DNA of 64,000 nt from Gadus chalcogrammus (taxonomy: Eukaryota; Chordata; Actinopteri; Gadiformes; Gadidae). Within the stretch, counting starts at the first letter, position 1; the number at the start of each line of letters is the position of its first letter. The stretch is from the NCBI RefSeq assembly GCF_026213295.1, contig NC_079427.1:32181200-32245199 (forward strand), read 5' to 3'. The position numbers and the translations under genes are program-made. This document shows, one piece after another, positions 12,776 through 29,100 of the stretch. Below the pieces are notes generated by a model, which did not search any database, had not been told where the DNA came from, and saw nothing but the letters and a program-made list of their open reading frames with translations.

Positions 12776-12978
12776 CACCTACACCTTTCAAAAAACGCTG
12801 GCCTGACGACCAGGAGGATATAAATGACTAAAAAGTAATCATTCCTGTTTATAATCTATATTTCTCAATAAAAAGAGGTTTAAAAAAAAAAAAGAGTAAA
12901 AAGTGTCTCCCTCTCTCTCTCTGGGCCCCCGAAATATTGTAGAAGGGGCCCCTGCGAGATGTTTGGCTGCGCCCCCCC

Positions 12979-13085
<107 letters not shown>

Positions 13086-13910
13086 CTGCTCTGCCTCTGG
13101 GTCCCAATTCTGGGGGCCCTCTTCTCCGTCCCCTTAATTTTGTACTTATTTTTTGTGTTAACTTATACCTGCCAATGCCTCTTGTGTTTCCCATTTTTAA
13201 TAATAATTTTATCCCTTAATGTTATTGCACATATTTTGTATTTACTTTTTTATTTACTTTAAATGCTTTGTGTAATGACCTTCCCTTTCTCTATAATAAA
13301 AAAATGTAGCCTACCCTTATGGCTTGAGTCATGTTTCCCTTACTAAGAATTCCCTATCGTATGCATAAGTATTGTCTGTAAACAATACAAGTGGAATAGG
13401 GGCGAAAATGTACAATTCTAAGGCTTGTATCCTTTAAGTAACTTTACTTTGTACCTCTGTAAAGCCAAGTATATGCATTTGACATCATAGTTATCAGTAA
13501 ATGCAAATTCGGTTTCTCTTCATTACTCTTTGTTCAGCCTGACATTTTCAGAGTAAATTCCAATCAATATTTTTGTGAATATTAAGAGCCAGAATTTAAA
13601 TGACACCGCCCATGAGCAAAATATTACACTAACTTTTTAACTCCACTGTTACAGTAAATTGACTCCCTCCCGTAGCCTACAAACACCAGGCAATATCTGG
13701 ACTTACAGAAGTTAACTGAAATATTGAAACCCCATTTTGTGTACCTGGTGTGGCAGGCTGTGTAGCTGTATGGCAAAGATAATTACTTTTGTAGGTTTTG
13801 ACAAAAACGGAACAGCTTCGTAACAGAAGAGTTAACGATGTTGTTGCTCAACAAGACAACTGCTCCCGTCTCTGTGCTACGTTGGAAAATTACTCCCCGA
13901 TCTCAGTAGG

Positions 13911-13984
13911 AAATCACAATCCTACGTATTACGTCATCACGCTGAGAGGAAATCACAATCCTACGTATTACGTCATCACGCTGA
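13911..13984. repeat. Tandem duplication near the right KDZ terminus
   Basis: A unit of about 36 bp (GAAATCACAATCCTACG and onward) is present twice in tandem, just inside the right inverted terminus. Subterminal repeats of this kind can be transposase-binding sites; that role is inferred. Confidence 0.7.
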
Positions 13985-14085
13985 GATTGGTCAGTCGTAT
14001 AGGCGTGTATTTCACACGAGGGGCATGTCTTTGTACACGGGGCGTGTCTTGGCAGGAGGACGCAGGACGCAGTCGGACCCTATTG

Positions 14086-14093
14086 CCCCCAGT
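14086..14093. repeat. Target-site duplication of the KDZ element (right)
   Basis: CCCCCAGT, identical to 3392-3399. Confidence 0.75.
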
Positions 14094-16736
<2,643 letters not shown>

Positions 16737-17426
16737 CACTGCAAAAAAGGCCCTTCTGGAAATAAGCTTAATATTCCTAAATCTAGCCTAATGATCTTAA
16801 ACATTTACTAAGTTAGAATTCTTAAAACTAGCAAAAAGGTCCAGCCACTGGAAAATCATAATGTGCCTTAAAACTAGATAAAAAGGCTAGAATTTGAGCA
16901 AACTGAGCTTACTTCAAGCAATGCAATCATATTTATTTAAGACAGTAACTTAAAATGAGAAAATTAGTCTCTTATTAGCTCACTATTAGAAATGATATCT
17001 TGAAATAAGATGAATAATTAGCAAAAACATTCAACACATCTAGAAATAAGCAAAATTATCTTGTACTGAGCAAAACAATCTCCCAATGGGCTAAGAACAA
17101 TTGACTAGGTTAGAATTCTATACACTGCAAATTTCCCTGAACTTGCCAAGATTTAAAAACATATATCAAGTTATTCATCTTCTTTTAAGATTTATTATCT
17201 ATTTATCAGTTCTGAATTGGTTGTATAATCTTAAAAAGTAACTAATATATTTCTTCCATGACTCAACTAGTCAGAATATCTTAAATTTAGTCAATTTACT
17301 CTTAAAAGAAGATAAAATCCATTTCCCATATTTTCCCCCTGCCACACCCAACTTGTTTCTAGATCCAGTGATAAAGACTTGCTTGATATAAGAGTGACAG
17401 CATTTTTTTTTAAGAAAAATACAACT

Positions 17427-17432
17427 TTTATT
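17427..17432 (-). promoter_or_regulatory. Polyadenylation signal of the CACTA-like transposase
   Basis: AATAAA on the minus strand about 290 bp beyond the stop codon. Confidence 0.45.
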
Positions 17433-17722
17433 CAAAAGTAATAGACCCAACAAAGGGATTGATCCCCAACAGGTTCAAACAAAGGAATCTCCATTGAAAC
17501 AAAATGTGACTACATGAGTAGGCTAACAGGGTAACAGAGTTAAATGACACCTCATATTTTGTTGCCACTTGGCAAGTAATGAAATTATTATTTTTTCTTC
17601 AAAAGTAAGAACAACCCGAAAGGGATGGATTTCCACTCCTCAAACGTTTTTTGAAAAATAATCAAAAATAAAAAAAATCTGTACCAAGTAACAATTATTA
17701 CATAATGATAGATATAATGACC

Positions 17723-20700
17723 TCATGAAGTGCTAGGGCCATTTCGGTCAGCAATTATGTCACTTAGATTATATTTTATTGGGACAAACACACTTCCTTT
17801 GAAAGAAACAGAGAAATATGAGGTATGATCAATGAGGTCATGCACTAGTTCCGTTGCTTGGGCAAGAGCGGGAATTGTCACTTTGTAGGCACAGAAATCT
17901 TTGTCAAAGGTTAAGGTTTCATATGGTATAGTTTCAAAAGCACTAAAAAAGGAATTTACCATAAAAATGCCTTTCACCAATCCAAACACAGGCAAATGAT
18001 CATCCACGTGAGTGATAATCAAAGACTTCCCACTTATGTATTTATTTCCATTAAGGATGAGCCATTTAACTGATACAACATTCTCTGAAATCTCCATGCC
18101 CAAAAAGTCTCTAAATTTAGCTTGAATGTACTGTAGATTTGCAACCTCGGAAATAGGCCCTAATTCTCTCTCATTTGCAAAAATAGGATGCTCACAGCCA
18201 ATTTCATTCTGACAACACTCAAGGAACTGATTATGTTTAGCTAGTGACTTACAAACATTTTTAAAATTCAATTTTGAAGCCCACTGCTTAAAATAACTGT
18301 GCTTTGCTTCAAATCGCATGCACATGCATCTTATCAAAGGACCAAGGGATTTGATTTGACTGGGTAGATGCAACATGTAATGCTGCTTAGGTATTACATT
18401 ACTCTCAGGGAAAAGGTGTTTGAATTGATTCAAATGTTTTTCGATCATAATTTTGAGCTGTGATATTGTTTGTAAAGAAATTACTGGAGCAAGTACTATC
18501 TGTACTATTTCAATCAATGTATTAATAAATGTAACATACTCATTGTCCACATCTCCCCAAAGAAAAGGTAGTATTTTTATAAGTATTAACATCTGCCCAC
18601 ATGTTTGCTTCAATTTGTTGTCATTAGAAGTTAAAGTGGTCACACTGATAGGGCAAGGCTTATCACGTACATCAAGAGGTGAATAAGGAAAATTCTGAAG
18701 AGCCGAATTGAATGCATCTAATTCTATGTCTCCTGACAAAATACGTTTTTTTAACACAAGCTTAATTTCCTTCGGTGCGACACCTTCAAAGATTACGTGC
18801 ATTATATCCTGAGGAGTTTGTTGGATTATATCAAATGCAGGAAAATCAATAAGTCTGCTCCTTCTGTTTATTCCATAAGTGGTTTTGAGGTTGGCCTGTA
18901 AATTATCTGTGCTGGCTTTATCTATTTCAAAACATTGCCTAATGTGCTTCGCATGAGTTCTTTGGACAAACTCATTCTCATCAAAACTTGTTTGCATATC
19001 TTCAAAAGTACATTCGCAGTGCCTGCACTTGCGATACGCAAAACCAACCCCTTCTTTAAACCCAGCAAGCTCATGTTGGGCAAGTGTGTCTCCACACAAA
19101 GCTATCACAGCACCATATAAGTCCATATCACCGTTTTTTGTTTCAATTTTAACACCATTATAGAGTAAATCCATGTCTTTCAGAATTCTTTGTAAAACCG
19201 CATCAACACCCCACTTCTTCACATATTCAGCTTTTGCAATAGCCAGGAGTCGTATTGCTGCTAATTTAGACCTAAATTTGGGATCAATATTACCTAAGCT
19301 GTAATAAACCATTAACAATTTGTTTGCTCTAGTGTAAGAACCCAGGGGATTGCATATTTCGATCTCATCTGTATACAGAATTAATTGCAATGCGTTGGGC
19401 TTCCTAGAATACAATGGATGGTTTCTGAACATATCCCCATCAACAAAGTCATACAAGTATCCCTCTCGGCTTCTTGGTGGTACAGTATTAAACATGGTAA
19501 AGATTCGCGAATCAGAAAGAAGTTGCTTAAGGCTTTCAATTAGTGGCACATAGTAAAAACCTCTTTTTCGTATGGCCATAACTCTTGAACTGCCCTTTTT
19601 GACCCGACAAATTGTCTGAGAGACAACGACTTCTTCTGGACTCACTGGACTGAAATGTTCTGAAACAGCTCTTTCCAGTCCATTTGTAGTAGTGGAGAAG
19701 GGATCAATGAAATTATCAAATGTAGCCAGTGCTGCATCTTGAAGCTGAGATGTCCCGGTGTGTTCTTCAAATACTTCTCTCATTTTATTCCTCAATGTTT
19801 CCAGAAGAGTGGCTTGATATTGCTGTACCCCTGTGATGATGTTGTTGACAGTCCTCTGTGAAGTTTTAAGTTTAAGTTGTTACAAGGGATTGCCATTATG
19901 TTTAGCATATCCAATAAACTATTGTAGAGTGGAACACTGGAAATGCTTACCTGTGACAGGTGGCATTGTTCACGAACACTTATGGCAAAAGCTGCTGCAG
20001 ATCTGGCAATGTCAGGCCCGGTGACAGATGTTGGAGCTGCAGCTTCTCCCTGATAAATCACACAAATACAACTTAGGCTATGCTATTGGCCATTTGTAGT
20101 TCCAAATAGGACTTTAAATTTAAATCCCACTTAGCAAGTCAATTTTAAATCATTTATTGAAAGTGTAAACTGATAGCTTATATTAGCTGCTTAGAGCTTC
20201 GATCCTATAGAGCTCGTAAGTCGCCATTGCTCATGGGACCCATGAGACCGAAAACAATGAATGGGAGTCAATGGAGAGAAAGTAATTATTTTCTGATCCC
20301 AGTCTTTATATGCCCCGGATTACACATATGTTGTTTGTGGATTTAAATGATAATTTTTCATGCAAAGAAAACTATAATTTAGCGGGATCTGTTTGCGAGT
20401 GGTGGTGACGTCTATCATACGTGTCGAGAGAAGCGGGAGTTGTAGTCCACAAAGCGCCCCACACAAAAACTAACCGTATCAAACTCCTACCCGCTAAATT
20501 ATAGTTTTCTTTGCATGAAAAATTATCATTTAAATCCACAAACATGTGTAAACGTGGGCATATAAAGACTGGGATCAGAAAATAATTACTTTCTCTCCAT
20601 TCTCTTCATTTTTTTCGGTCTCATAGGTCCCATGAGCAATGGCGACTTACGAGCTCTATAGAGTTTTTAAATGAAATTCAAATTCGTAATTCTAACAACT

Positions 20701-21155
20701 TCTACACGTCACATTCCCCCAGCACATAGACAAGATAGCAGAACTAGGCTCAACTGCAAACTTACTGCATTGCTTGATTGGGCCTCAGGCATCTCTGGTG
20801 GGTCCTGCGTTCCAAGTTCGAGAAGGTCAGGTGATGATTCCATGGAGCTGTCCATGGAAGGAGTCATAGAATTGCCAAATATCGATACGCCGAAGTTTTC
20901 TAATAAAGGTGGTGCGGATGTGGGTGTCGTTCTCCATTGACATGGTGGACATCCAGACGTTACATACAGGGGATGCGTTCGTTTCAGGTGACGATAAAAT
21001 GAGTTAAAAACTCTGAACTCTTGCTCACAGCCATCAATCCCACAGAAAACCCAAAATTCTGCATTACGACCATGTGTGACATTGATGTGGCTAAGAAGAT
21101 TCTTCAATCTAAAAGCCACAAAAATGATACAGATCATGCAGCGCCACACCGACAT
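17723..21155 (-). CDS. CACTA/EnSpm-like transposase, 873 aa, three exons
   Basis: Exons (minus strand): 21155-20766, 20049-19951 and 19855-17723, all joined in phase 0 at GT-AG sites, with no internal stop; total 2,622 nt. Exon 1 starts MSVWRCMICIIF and carries C2H2-like zinc-finger segments (CGIDGCEQEFRVFNSFYRH). Exon 3 resembles the conserved core of CACTA-type transposases: YTDEIEICNPLGSYT, later CGDTLAQHELAGFKEG, CRHCEC, and DIMHVIFEGVAPKEIK, then FEAKHSYFK. Similar uncharacterised proteins are abundant in fish. The DDE residues cannot be fixed without a model. AATAAA lies downstream on this strand at 17,427-17,432. Intron 1 contains a palindromic MITE. It probably drives movement of the element; the superfamily name is less certain than transposase identity. 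Confidence 0.7.
20205..20661. mobile_element. Palindromic MITE in transposase intron 1
   Basis: Starts CTATAGAGCTCGTAAG and ends with its inverse; arms of roughly 180 bp are near-perfect inverted repeats (for example TTTCTTTGCATGAAAA on both sides). No coding capacity. A duplication could not be set because the ends are themselves palindromic. Confidence 0.85.
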
Positions 21156-21993
21156 GTCTTCTGACGAGGTTGATCTGTGATTTTGGCGGTTCTAGGGTTT
21201 CACTGCTGGGCTACCCTGCTTCCTGTTTGGCCTTCCTCCCGATCTCCCGATTGGTTAACCGTCAAAGCAATTGTGTAAAAAAACCATGTATATTATTACA
21301 TATAAGACAACGTAGAATTCACAAACAATCCTCAAGATTCTCTGAAAAAAAAAATATATATATATATATTTTAAATCTTCTGCGCCGACTGTCCGTCACA
21401 TCTGAATGACGTCAGTGAGGTGAACAAACTCGGCGCCAAAACGGGACTGACGCAGTAAGGAAAAGTTATCGACGACGACGAGTCAATTTCAACTGAACGC
21501 AATTTTAACGTTAGTATTATGCTGCTTTGTCGTGCAAAATTGTTTTAGGACTATGTTGTTTCACTGAGGATATGTTTCCACATTCACATTCATTTGGTAA
21601 CAGCCAGCTACAATTTAAAAAAATTCTGTCTAGCTAGCCATCCACATAGCTGATGTGTTAATCATTAACCAGTGGTGGACAGTAACGAAGAACAAGCCAT
21701 TCGTTACTGTACTTGAATAACTATTATATTTAACCTAGAAACACCCTGTCAATCTTGAACGGTTACGTTATACGTTAAAATTATTATTCGATTTGGAAAT
21801 ATGATTGGTATATATCCGGCGTTTGTCCCCGTTTATATGGCTAGAGGCAAGGGGCCTTCTACATAGTTGTTCCAATGTCCATACTATCCGTACTTGTAGC
21901 CTAAGTTTGAATGCGAATGCCGTTCCGATTCAAATCGGGCGAAAATAAGTACCGAAAGGACCCGGATGATGTACTCAAAACCATAGACATCAA

Positions 21994-22098
21994 GCTGTGT
22001 TCGAAATCTCGTTCCCTATTCCCTATATAGTGCACTATATAATGTACACTATATAGGGAATAGGGAACGAGTGTATAGGGGACGATTTCGAACACAGC
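21994..22098. mobile_element. 105-bp palindromic MITE
   Basis: GCTGTGTTCGAAATC at the left end, inverse at the right; the centre is a near-perfect hairpin around TTCCCTATTCCCTATAT. Confidence 0.85.
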
Positions 22099-22471
22099 TA
22101 TATATGATAGACGGAGCATCGAATGCTACCGCCTACTGGCACTGACGAGACGCGGGGCTGCCATCTTGGAGTGGTCATCCGCTCCACTCTGTAATCCATT
22201 TGGCTGGAGCAATGAACTGTCAGCGCATTTAATTAATCATACCTCACTGAATACCACTGATTTTCATGCGTTTTTTTGTCATACGTGTAGCTATGATAAA
22301 GGCCACATGGTTTGGCGTGTTTTATTATTCAATACCAATTATACCAATAGTACGGTAATGTTAAATCTTACTTGTGAAAAGTAATCCCCCCGATTCCTAT
22401 TATGGATTTTGACTTTTGAGGGTTGTTTTATTTTAGCTCATGTACCAAACATACTTTTTCTGTGGCTGTCT

Positions 22472-22586
<115 letters not shown>

Positions 22587-23027
22587 AACATTTCTTTACA
22601 TCTATGTGACTTTTCTAAAACATATTTTCAACCTCACTATATCATCTGAAGGATCTGCATTTTCTAGTTTCAAATGATATTAGTATCAAATAGGGTAAAA
22701 TATTTTTTACCTTAAATGATTTGACAGTGTTTAAAGGACATAGCAGGACATTGGAACTATATTACACCAAATTACTTTTACTATTTGATACTTAAGTTAA
22801 TTTGAAGCAGGTACTTTTATACTTTTACTGAAGTCGACGTTTCAAGGGAGTATTTCCACTTTTACTGTAGTAATATTTTGCACATGTCTCAACTTTTACT
22901 CAAGTACGTGGTCTGAGTACTTTGTCCACCACTGTAGGTAACTAACCCAGACAAGCTTTTCTGAACTTGATTCTGTTTTTGGGACAGGGATATTCAGAGC
23001 TGGAGAACTACGGCGCAGCTGTCGAGC

Positions 23028-26000
23028 ATGGATGACTTGGATGTCACAACACTGTCTGTGTTACAAGGTAAAATGTATTTGGTTTATATAAAGTATTAGT
23101 GGGTGCATGCTAATCTAACTGTGTAGGCTAGATAAGAGTAAACGAGTCCATGAGTGCGGGCTCTGTTGGCATCGTGGAGGAACGTGCATCTTATTTGCAG
23201 AGATAGCAAACTTAGCTAGCCTACTTTGTGTAGTACTGGGGATGATTAGTTGCATCCGTTATCTACGACTTGCATCAAAAGTAGCTAGTCCACCTGGCTG
23301 TCAGTCAAAAAATAGTACCACTCGGTAACGTACCGGAGATCAAAATAATAAGCTGACAGATTTTGCGTTCTAGCAAAAATGTACCCATATCAGCTTCTGA
23401 GCAATATTTTCTGTAGGTTTCATTATATTATCTGTGTGTCACAATCAACAGCTTTCTCAGCAATGGGGTTCAAAACTCAAATTGCAGAGAACTCTTGCAT
23501 GCAGTAGAGTAGGGCCAGTCAAATTTGAAATACTTAAGCATGTTTGCTTGCCTGTTCCTTCTAGGTAGGGGTCTGTAGTGCATCTAGTAGGCCACGGTAG
23601 TGCCCTAAAGGATTTATTTTAAAAGCCTATGTTATCTAGATGGGATATAAACTTGTAATGAAACATGTCCCACCCTAGCATATGCCATAGAGAGCAGTTT
23701 GCAATGTATTTTTATTGTATCAAATACAATGGTTTTCATGGAAAGTAGACATGGTGCTCTAATAGGGAGTGGATCCCAAAATAATGTTAATGTTAAAGGG
23801 AGAGTTTGGTGTAAATTCATCCATAGCCCTGTTGGTGAAGGTCACATTTGGCTGTCCAGAGTCAAATTAGTTAGTAACCATCATCCAGGTCAACCTAATG
23901 GATCATCATTATGGCATTTAATGAGTAATAGGAATTTTTGACAGTTGCTGTTAAAATGAGGGTGCATTGAAAAAAAGGAAATCATGGTTTGATAGTGAAG
24001 CTGATTATGTTTCCTCTTCCTGTATTTTTAAAGCTGCTGATGTTGATGAAGGGGTTTTAAAAACCCTCTCTCGGGAGGATCTTTTGGATCTTCTTCCTGG
24101 ACCACAGAACTTTCTGCGAAGAAAGAAGTTGTGGGATCACATTCATCCAAAGGTAAATGTCCACATATGTGGCTAAAGAGAACCTGGCTGTTCAAGGTCT
24201 GTAGGATAATTGGCAAAACTAAAAGAGGATAAACAGTTATTACTGGCAAAGTGTAGATTGTTTTTCTGGCAAAGGGTTTTTCTGACACCACACTGTAACC
24301 CTTAATAGCAAATTTGATTTAATTGCAGGAACAGAGTGAGAATGCAGTGAGAGAAGCCATTGATCAGCCATCCATGTTGCCAAGCCAGCCATCCACACAT
24401 GCCATGTTACCAAGCCTGCCAAGCCAGTCATCCACAAGTGCCATGTGGCCAAGCCCGCCACGGACCTCCACCCCCAAAAGCCATCACCAGAAAACCGTAA
24501 AAATGCCGGACCCTCCTGAGTATGTGGTATACACCGATTCAGAACTTGACTTGGTTCGGAGCCAGTATTTTGAACTGCTACGCAGTGGGAAAGGGTCACA
24601 GTGCAAGATGTCTAAAGACCTATTTTGCAGACTGATAAGGAACACTGTAACCAGCATGGTGGCTATCCTCCGTGCCAGTAGTTCGTGTCATGAACAGATG
24701 TACCCTTCAAAAAGGGAAATTCAGGCAGTGGCTGAGAAGATTGTTGATTATTACCCTATGCTGCAAGACTCATCAAACACGCCTTATGTAAGTGCCTTTT
24801 CTATTTCAAATAATGTAGTGGGTTAGGCTGTGGAGTAATGACTCAAACATTTCTTTCCTACAGCTGACTGTGTACTCTAAAATGTATAAGCGTATCCAAA
24901 ACATCAAGTCCCCAAGAAAAAGGCAAGGACGAATGCCACAACGGGGGGTACCTAAGAAGAGGTCTCTCCTTGAGTCAAGTCTTGAAGATGACAGTGATGC
25001 TTCAACCAATTTGTCGGTTGCTTCAACAGTAATTCTGCCGGACAGCGATGATAACGATGCTGAGCTAAGCCAAGGTATGCCAATGGAGAAGTAAATGAGT
25101 GCTAAAATATTCCACCACAATACGATTTTGTTTGTAAAGACCCGTTATCATGAACCCATTTTAACTTTTTTTAAAGCCTTTCTAGGGGCATGAATAAATG
25201 TCCTTGTATTTGACCTTTTCTTTGGTGTTGTATGTTAAGACCAGGACAGCCGCAAAACACAAGCAAGGCACTATCAGACATTGCAGACCATGTACAGCAA
25301 ACCTAAGTCTAAGCCAAATGGAAGTGATGTTGCTCAGATTTTGGACTTGGAGTTCGAGGCCAGACGGGCCTTTATTGATTCTGATGCAACAAAGGAAGAA
25401 GACAAGGCAGCCAAGATTATGGATGCATATCCATGTTTTAGAGATCCCCGACATGTAAGTAATTTTGCACCTTCTAACATTTGAAGCAGACACTTCTGCC
25501 GTCTTCATGTCTGACAATTCTGGCGCAAAATGAACAAACCTAGGGTGTGTTAGTACATCAATATGAGTTCGAACGATTGCAGGGATTTGTTTTGACGGCA
25601 TCTGAATGTAATTTGCCTTCAGCGTATGCCGCTAATTACCTCTGTGGGGGCAGCGGGTAAAGTAAAAAGAAATCGCTATTTCTATACAATTAACAAGAAA
25701 TAGCGATTTAGTTTGTTTTTACCCAGTGTCCCCACAGCTAGAATTAGGAGGTAATTAGCGGTATTTTAGTTAAATCCAGATGCCATAAAAACAAATCCCT
25801 GCAATTGTTCAAACTCGTAATGATATACCAACAAACCCTAGGTGAATTTTGCGCTGGAATTGTCCTTTAGCTGTTTTCCATTGATCACAGCACAGACACC
25901 AAGTTTGTATATTTGCTGTATGCCGAATTTTGTCTTGTAGGCAGTTGACGAGCTTGGGCGTATCCTTGGTGGCGCCAACAGTAAATACATTGACGATACC

Positions 26001-26946
26001 AAGAAAAGATGGCAGACCTTCTGTACCAATGTCCAATTCTATGGTCTGTGGAAGAAGGTCCTAAAACCCCCCATTCCTGTGGATATGGCTGGAGGTATGT
26101 TCTGTATTATAATCTGCATTGTAATCTATCAAATCATGTGCAGAATATGTGCATAGTGTATCTGACATATGGACTGGAAACCGGTCTATTCCATGCTGTT
26201 CTCTTTATGTGGTAACAGTTGGACCAAGGGGTCATGCCCGGTCTCTACAGATTCATCTGTTCCCATATAAAGTGAATGGAAAGAGGAGGCAAACGACATT
26301 TTGCCGTTCATGTATGCTGTTTACTGAAGTAACTTTTATGTGATAAATTTGCTATGTCGAATGTTAAAGTTCTATGAAGTAGAGTATTATTGTAAGGTTC
26401 AATGCATAATGAGTTTTCTCTTGTTCTGACATTGCTTCCACCCAGCGGATTTCACCATTGCCCTTCTGAAGGCATTACCATCCCTCTTCCCATCACCAAC
26501 ACCACCACCAAAACGTCTCGGAGGAGCCAGTGAAGCATTAATTCATGTCCTTGAGGTGAGAACTAGGTTGTGTAGTGTCCACATTGTTTTTACTCTATTA
26601 TGCTCCACATCCTGACTTTTTTCACATTTGGTCAATCTGTAGGAAAATGAGGATCCCAACAAGTACCTTGAGAAACGCCAACTGTCCTCCCCAGTCCTTC
26701 TATACGACGGCAGTACCTGCATTCTCGCAATTGGCAACTCCCCTGTGAGTACCCTGGAAGATGTCTTCAATGGTATGCTTTCATTGATGGCCTACTACTA
26801 CACCCTTCACTTGACCTATCCGAAGTTTGTTTCCACACTTGTCTGTAATTCAGACTGAGGTGCTTCATGATGCAATTCATGATCGGGATGCCACAACGGC
26901 GTACAAGAAGGCTATGAATGAATGGAAGTCGTTTGTTAAGAATTAG
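23028..26946 (+). CDS. SAM-domain-like accessory protein of the CACTA element, 500 aa, nine exons
   Basis: Exons: 23028-23067, 24034-24152, 24329-24787, 24864-25074, 25240-25454, 25941-26094, 26446-26555, 26643-26744 and 26854-26946. All junctions are GT-AG, phases agree, and the sum is 1,503 nt with a terminal TAG, so the frame is intact. Exon 2 encodes a SAM-like helical segment (LKTLSREDLLDLLPGPQNFLRRKKLW); a Ser/Pro-rich linker, an acidic tract (exon 4) and conserved segments TKKRWQTFCTNV and VLLYDGSTCILAIGNSP follow. Fish proteins annotated 'sterile alpha motif domain-containing protein 3-like' look similar. It is divergent from the transposase and inside the same element, so a transposition cofactor is plausible; that role is inferred. 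The last intron looks like former coding sequence. Confidence 0.65.
25513..25864. mobile_element. Palindromic MITE in intron 5 of the SAM-like gene
   Basis: Ends GACAATTCTGGCGCAAA and its inverse; long inverted arms meet near 25,680 (AAATCGCTATTTCT and its complement). Confidence 0.85.
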
Positions 26947-27193
26947 ATCAAGCCATGCTTAAATTTCTCCTGTAATATCCAAATACAGAAAAACATTGGT
27001 TGTTCATAAAAATGTTGCTTCTGCAAAAATATTTGTTCCCTTTGTAACCTTCAGTTTGAACAGGTTAAAATAATTTCACGGGGGGGGTTAACGTTTGTTT
27101 GCAGTTTCTTTTTATGCAATATCCTGCTCTTGATTGCACATTGCTAGCATTTATTATGCGTGTGCTGAATTTATTCACAGGAAAGTATTTAAA

Positions 27194-27952
27194 GGTCCCA
27201 TGACATGCCATCAGGTGTGGTGGGATTAGCCGTTACAGATGGAAAGCCAACCCCGACAGAAAACGACCTAATTCACTCACGTATCAACTTCATTACGCCG
27301 TAAAAAACGCTGTAAAATGTAGAAAAACTGTTTTTTACGCCGTCATGCGCAAAAAATGCGCCGCTTTTTACGCCGCAATGAAGTCCTTTAAGAGCGTGCG
27401 TAAAATACGGCGTCTCTAGTATGCTAATAATCTCTGCCCTTCTTTTCTCTCAGCCAATGCATTTGTAGTGTTTGCGCCCAATCGCTGATCAAGACTAGCA
27501 GACCAAATGCATTGGCTGAGAGAGCCGTTTAGAGGGCGGTTTGATGCTCTAAACTGCGTTTTTTACGCATGCTCTTGAAGGACTTCATTGCGGCGTAAAT
27601 TACAGCGCATCTTTTGCGCTTGACTGCGTAAAAAACACTGTTATTTTTTACGTTTTTTTTACGGCGTAATGAAGGTGATACGTGACGGCATGAGGTCGAT
27701 TTCTGTCGGGGTTGGCTTGCCATAGTTACAAGCCGTTTTGGAAATCAGCACCTTATGACATCACACGGGTGGGCGTGTCCACCAGATGTGTGCTGGATAG
27801 ATCAGTCTACCAGCCTACCTAGTGGACTGTAGCAAACGTTGGACATCTATCCTTCTAGGTGGACACACCCACCTGTGTTGTCATAAGGGGCAGATTTCCA
27901 AAACGGCTTGTAACGGCTAATCACACCACACCGGTTGGCATGTCATGGGACC
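27194..27952. mobile_element. MITE with GGTCCCATGACATGCC termini
   Basis: Inverted termini GGTCCCATGACATGCC; GTGTGGTG and GATTAGCCGTTACA motifs follow on both sides. It is interrupted by another palindrome at 27,238-27,724. Confidence 0.8.
27238..27724. mobile_element. Palindromic MITE nested in another MITE
   Basis: Inverted ends ATGG(A/C)AAGCCAACCCC and a 6-bp duplication GTTACA (27,232-27,237 and 27,725-27,730). The arms carry repeated ACGCCGTAAAAA-type motifs. Confidence 0.75.
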
Positions 27953-28455
27953 TGTAAAAAAAAATTATATCTTTATGCAATATTATTTAGAGAAGTCCAC
28001 TACAATTCATCTAAATTATACCAATTAATCTAAATTATATATTGTATACCATTCTATGAGCCAAAATGTTGCTGGCTTATTTGATATTTGTACATTTGTT
28101 TCATTTGTATATTTGGCATATTTGTTGGGTCCAGTTGAACTTCCCTGTGGAAGCTAAGTGACTCATTGAAAATCTTTTACACATTGACTGACTTTTATTT
28201 CAATGCAATTCACATTGGCGAGAAATTAAAGCAATAACCTATGTACTGTTAATCCTGGTTTGTGGTGCCTTATTACACAGCACAACATTTACATTTTAGT
28301 TGGTACACACTGGTTTTCCCCTATGATGTTACTTGAATGAATTTATTGGTCTGCTTTTTGGCACATGCTCTCTTCCTGGATAACTGCCTTTATTTTAAGA
28401 TCAGGAAACTTGTTTCCAGTAACTACTATACTAATTGTGTTGACAATGTAAGACT

Positions 28456-29100
28456 GATTTCAAGTACTTCTATCTAGAATTTAACATCTGTGAACTTGTT
28501 TTCAGGCCATAAACACTATCCAGAGACTGGTTATAAGTATTTTTATCTAGAATTTAGCATATGTGAACTTAATATTAGACCAAGGATACTAATCAGAGAC
28601 TGGTTATAAGTATAATTATCTAGAATTTAGAATCTGTGAACTTATTATTAGACCAAGGATACTAATCAGAGACTGGTTATAAGTATAATTATCTAGAATT
28701 GAGCATCTGTGAACTTATTCTTAGACCAAGGATACTAATCAGAGACTGGTTATAAGTATAATTATCTAGAATTTAGCATTTGTGAACTTAATATTAGACC
28801 AAGGATACTAGACAGAGACTGGTTATAAGTATAATTATCTAGAATTTAGCATTTGTGAACTTAATATTAGACCAAGGATACTAGACAGAGACTGGTTATA
28901 AGTATAATTATCTAGAATTTAGCATTTGTGAACTTAATATTAGACCAAGGATACTAGACAGAGACTGGTTATAAGTATAATTATCTAGAATTTAGCATTT
29001 GTGAACTTAATATTAGACCAATGATACTAGACAGAGACTGGTTATAAGTATAATTATCTAGAATTTAGCATCTGTGAACTTATTATTAGACCAAGAACAC
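28456..29100. repeat. 73-bp tandem array at the CACTA right subterminus
   Basis: Eight units of 73 bp begin at 28529, 28602, 28675, 28748, 28821, 28894, 28967 and 29040, with a diverged unit upstream. Each contains GGTTATAAGTATAATT and ATCTAGAATTTAGC. The array ends about 160 bp before the element end. CACTA transposases bind subterminal repeats; that these are such sites is inferred. Confidence 0.85.

Noticed and set aside
28456..29100. CRISPR-like array
   Set aside because: Units are contiguous 73-bp tandem repeats without unique spacers, in a eukaryotic transposon.
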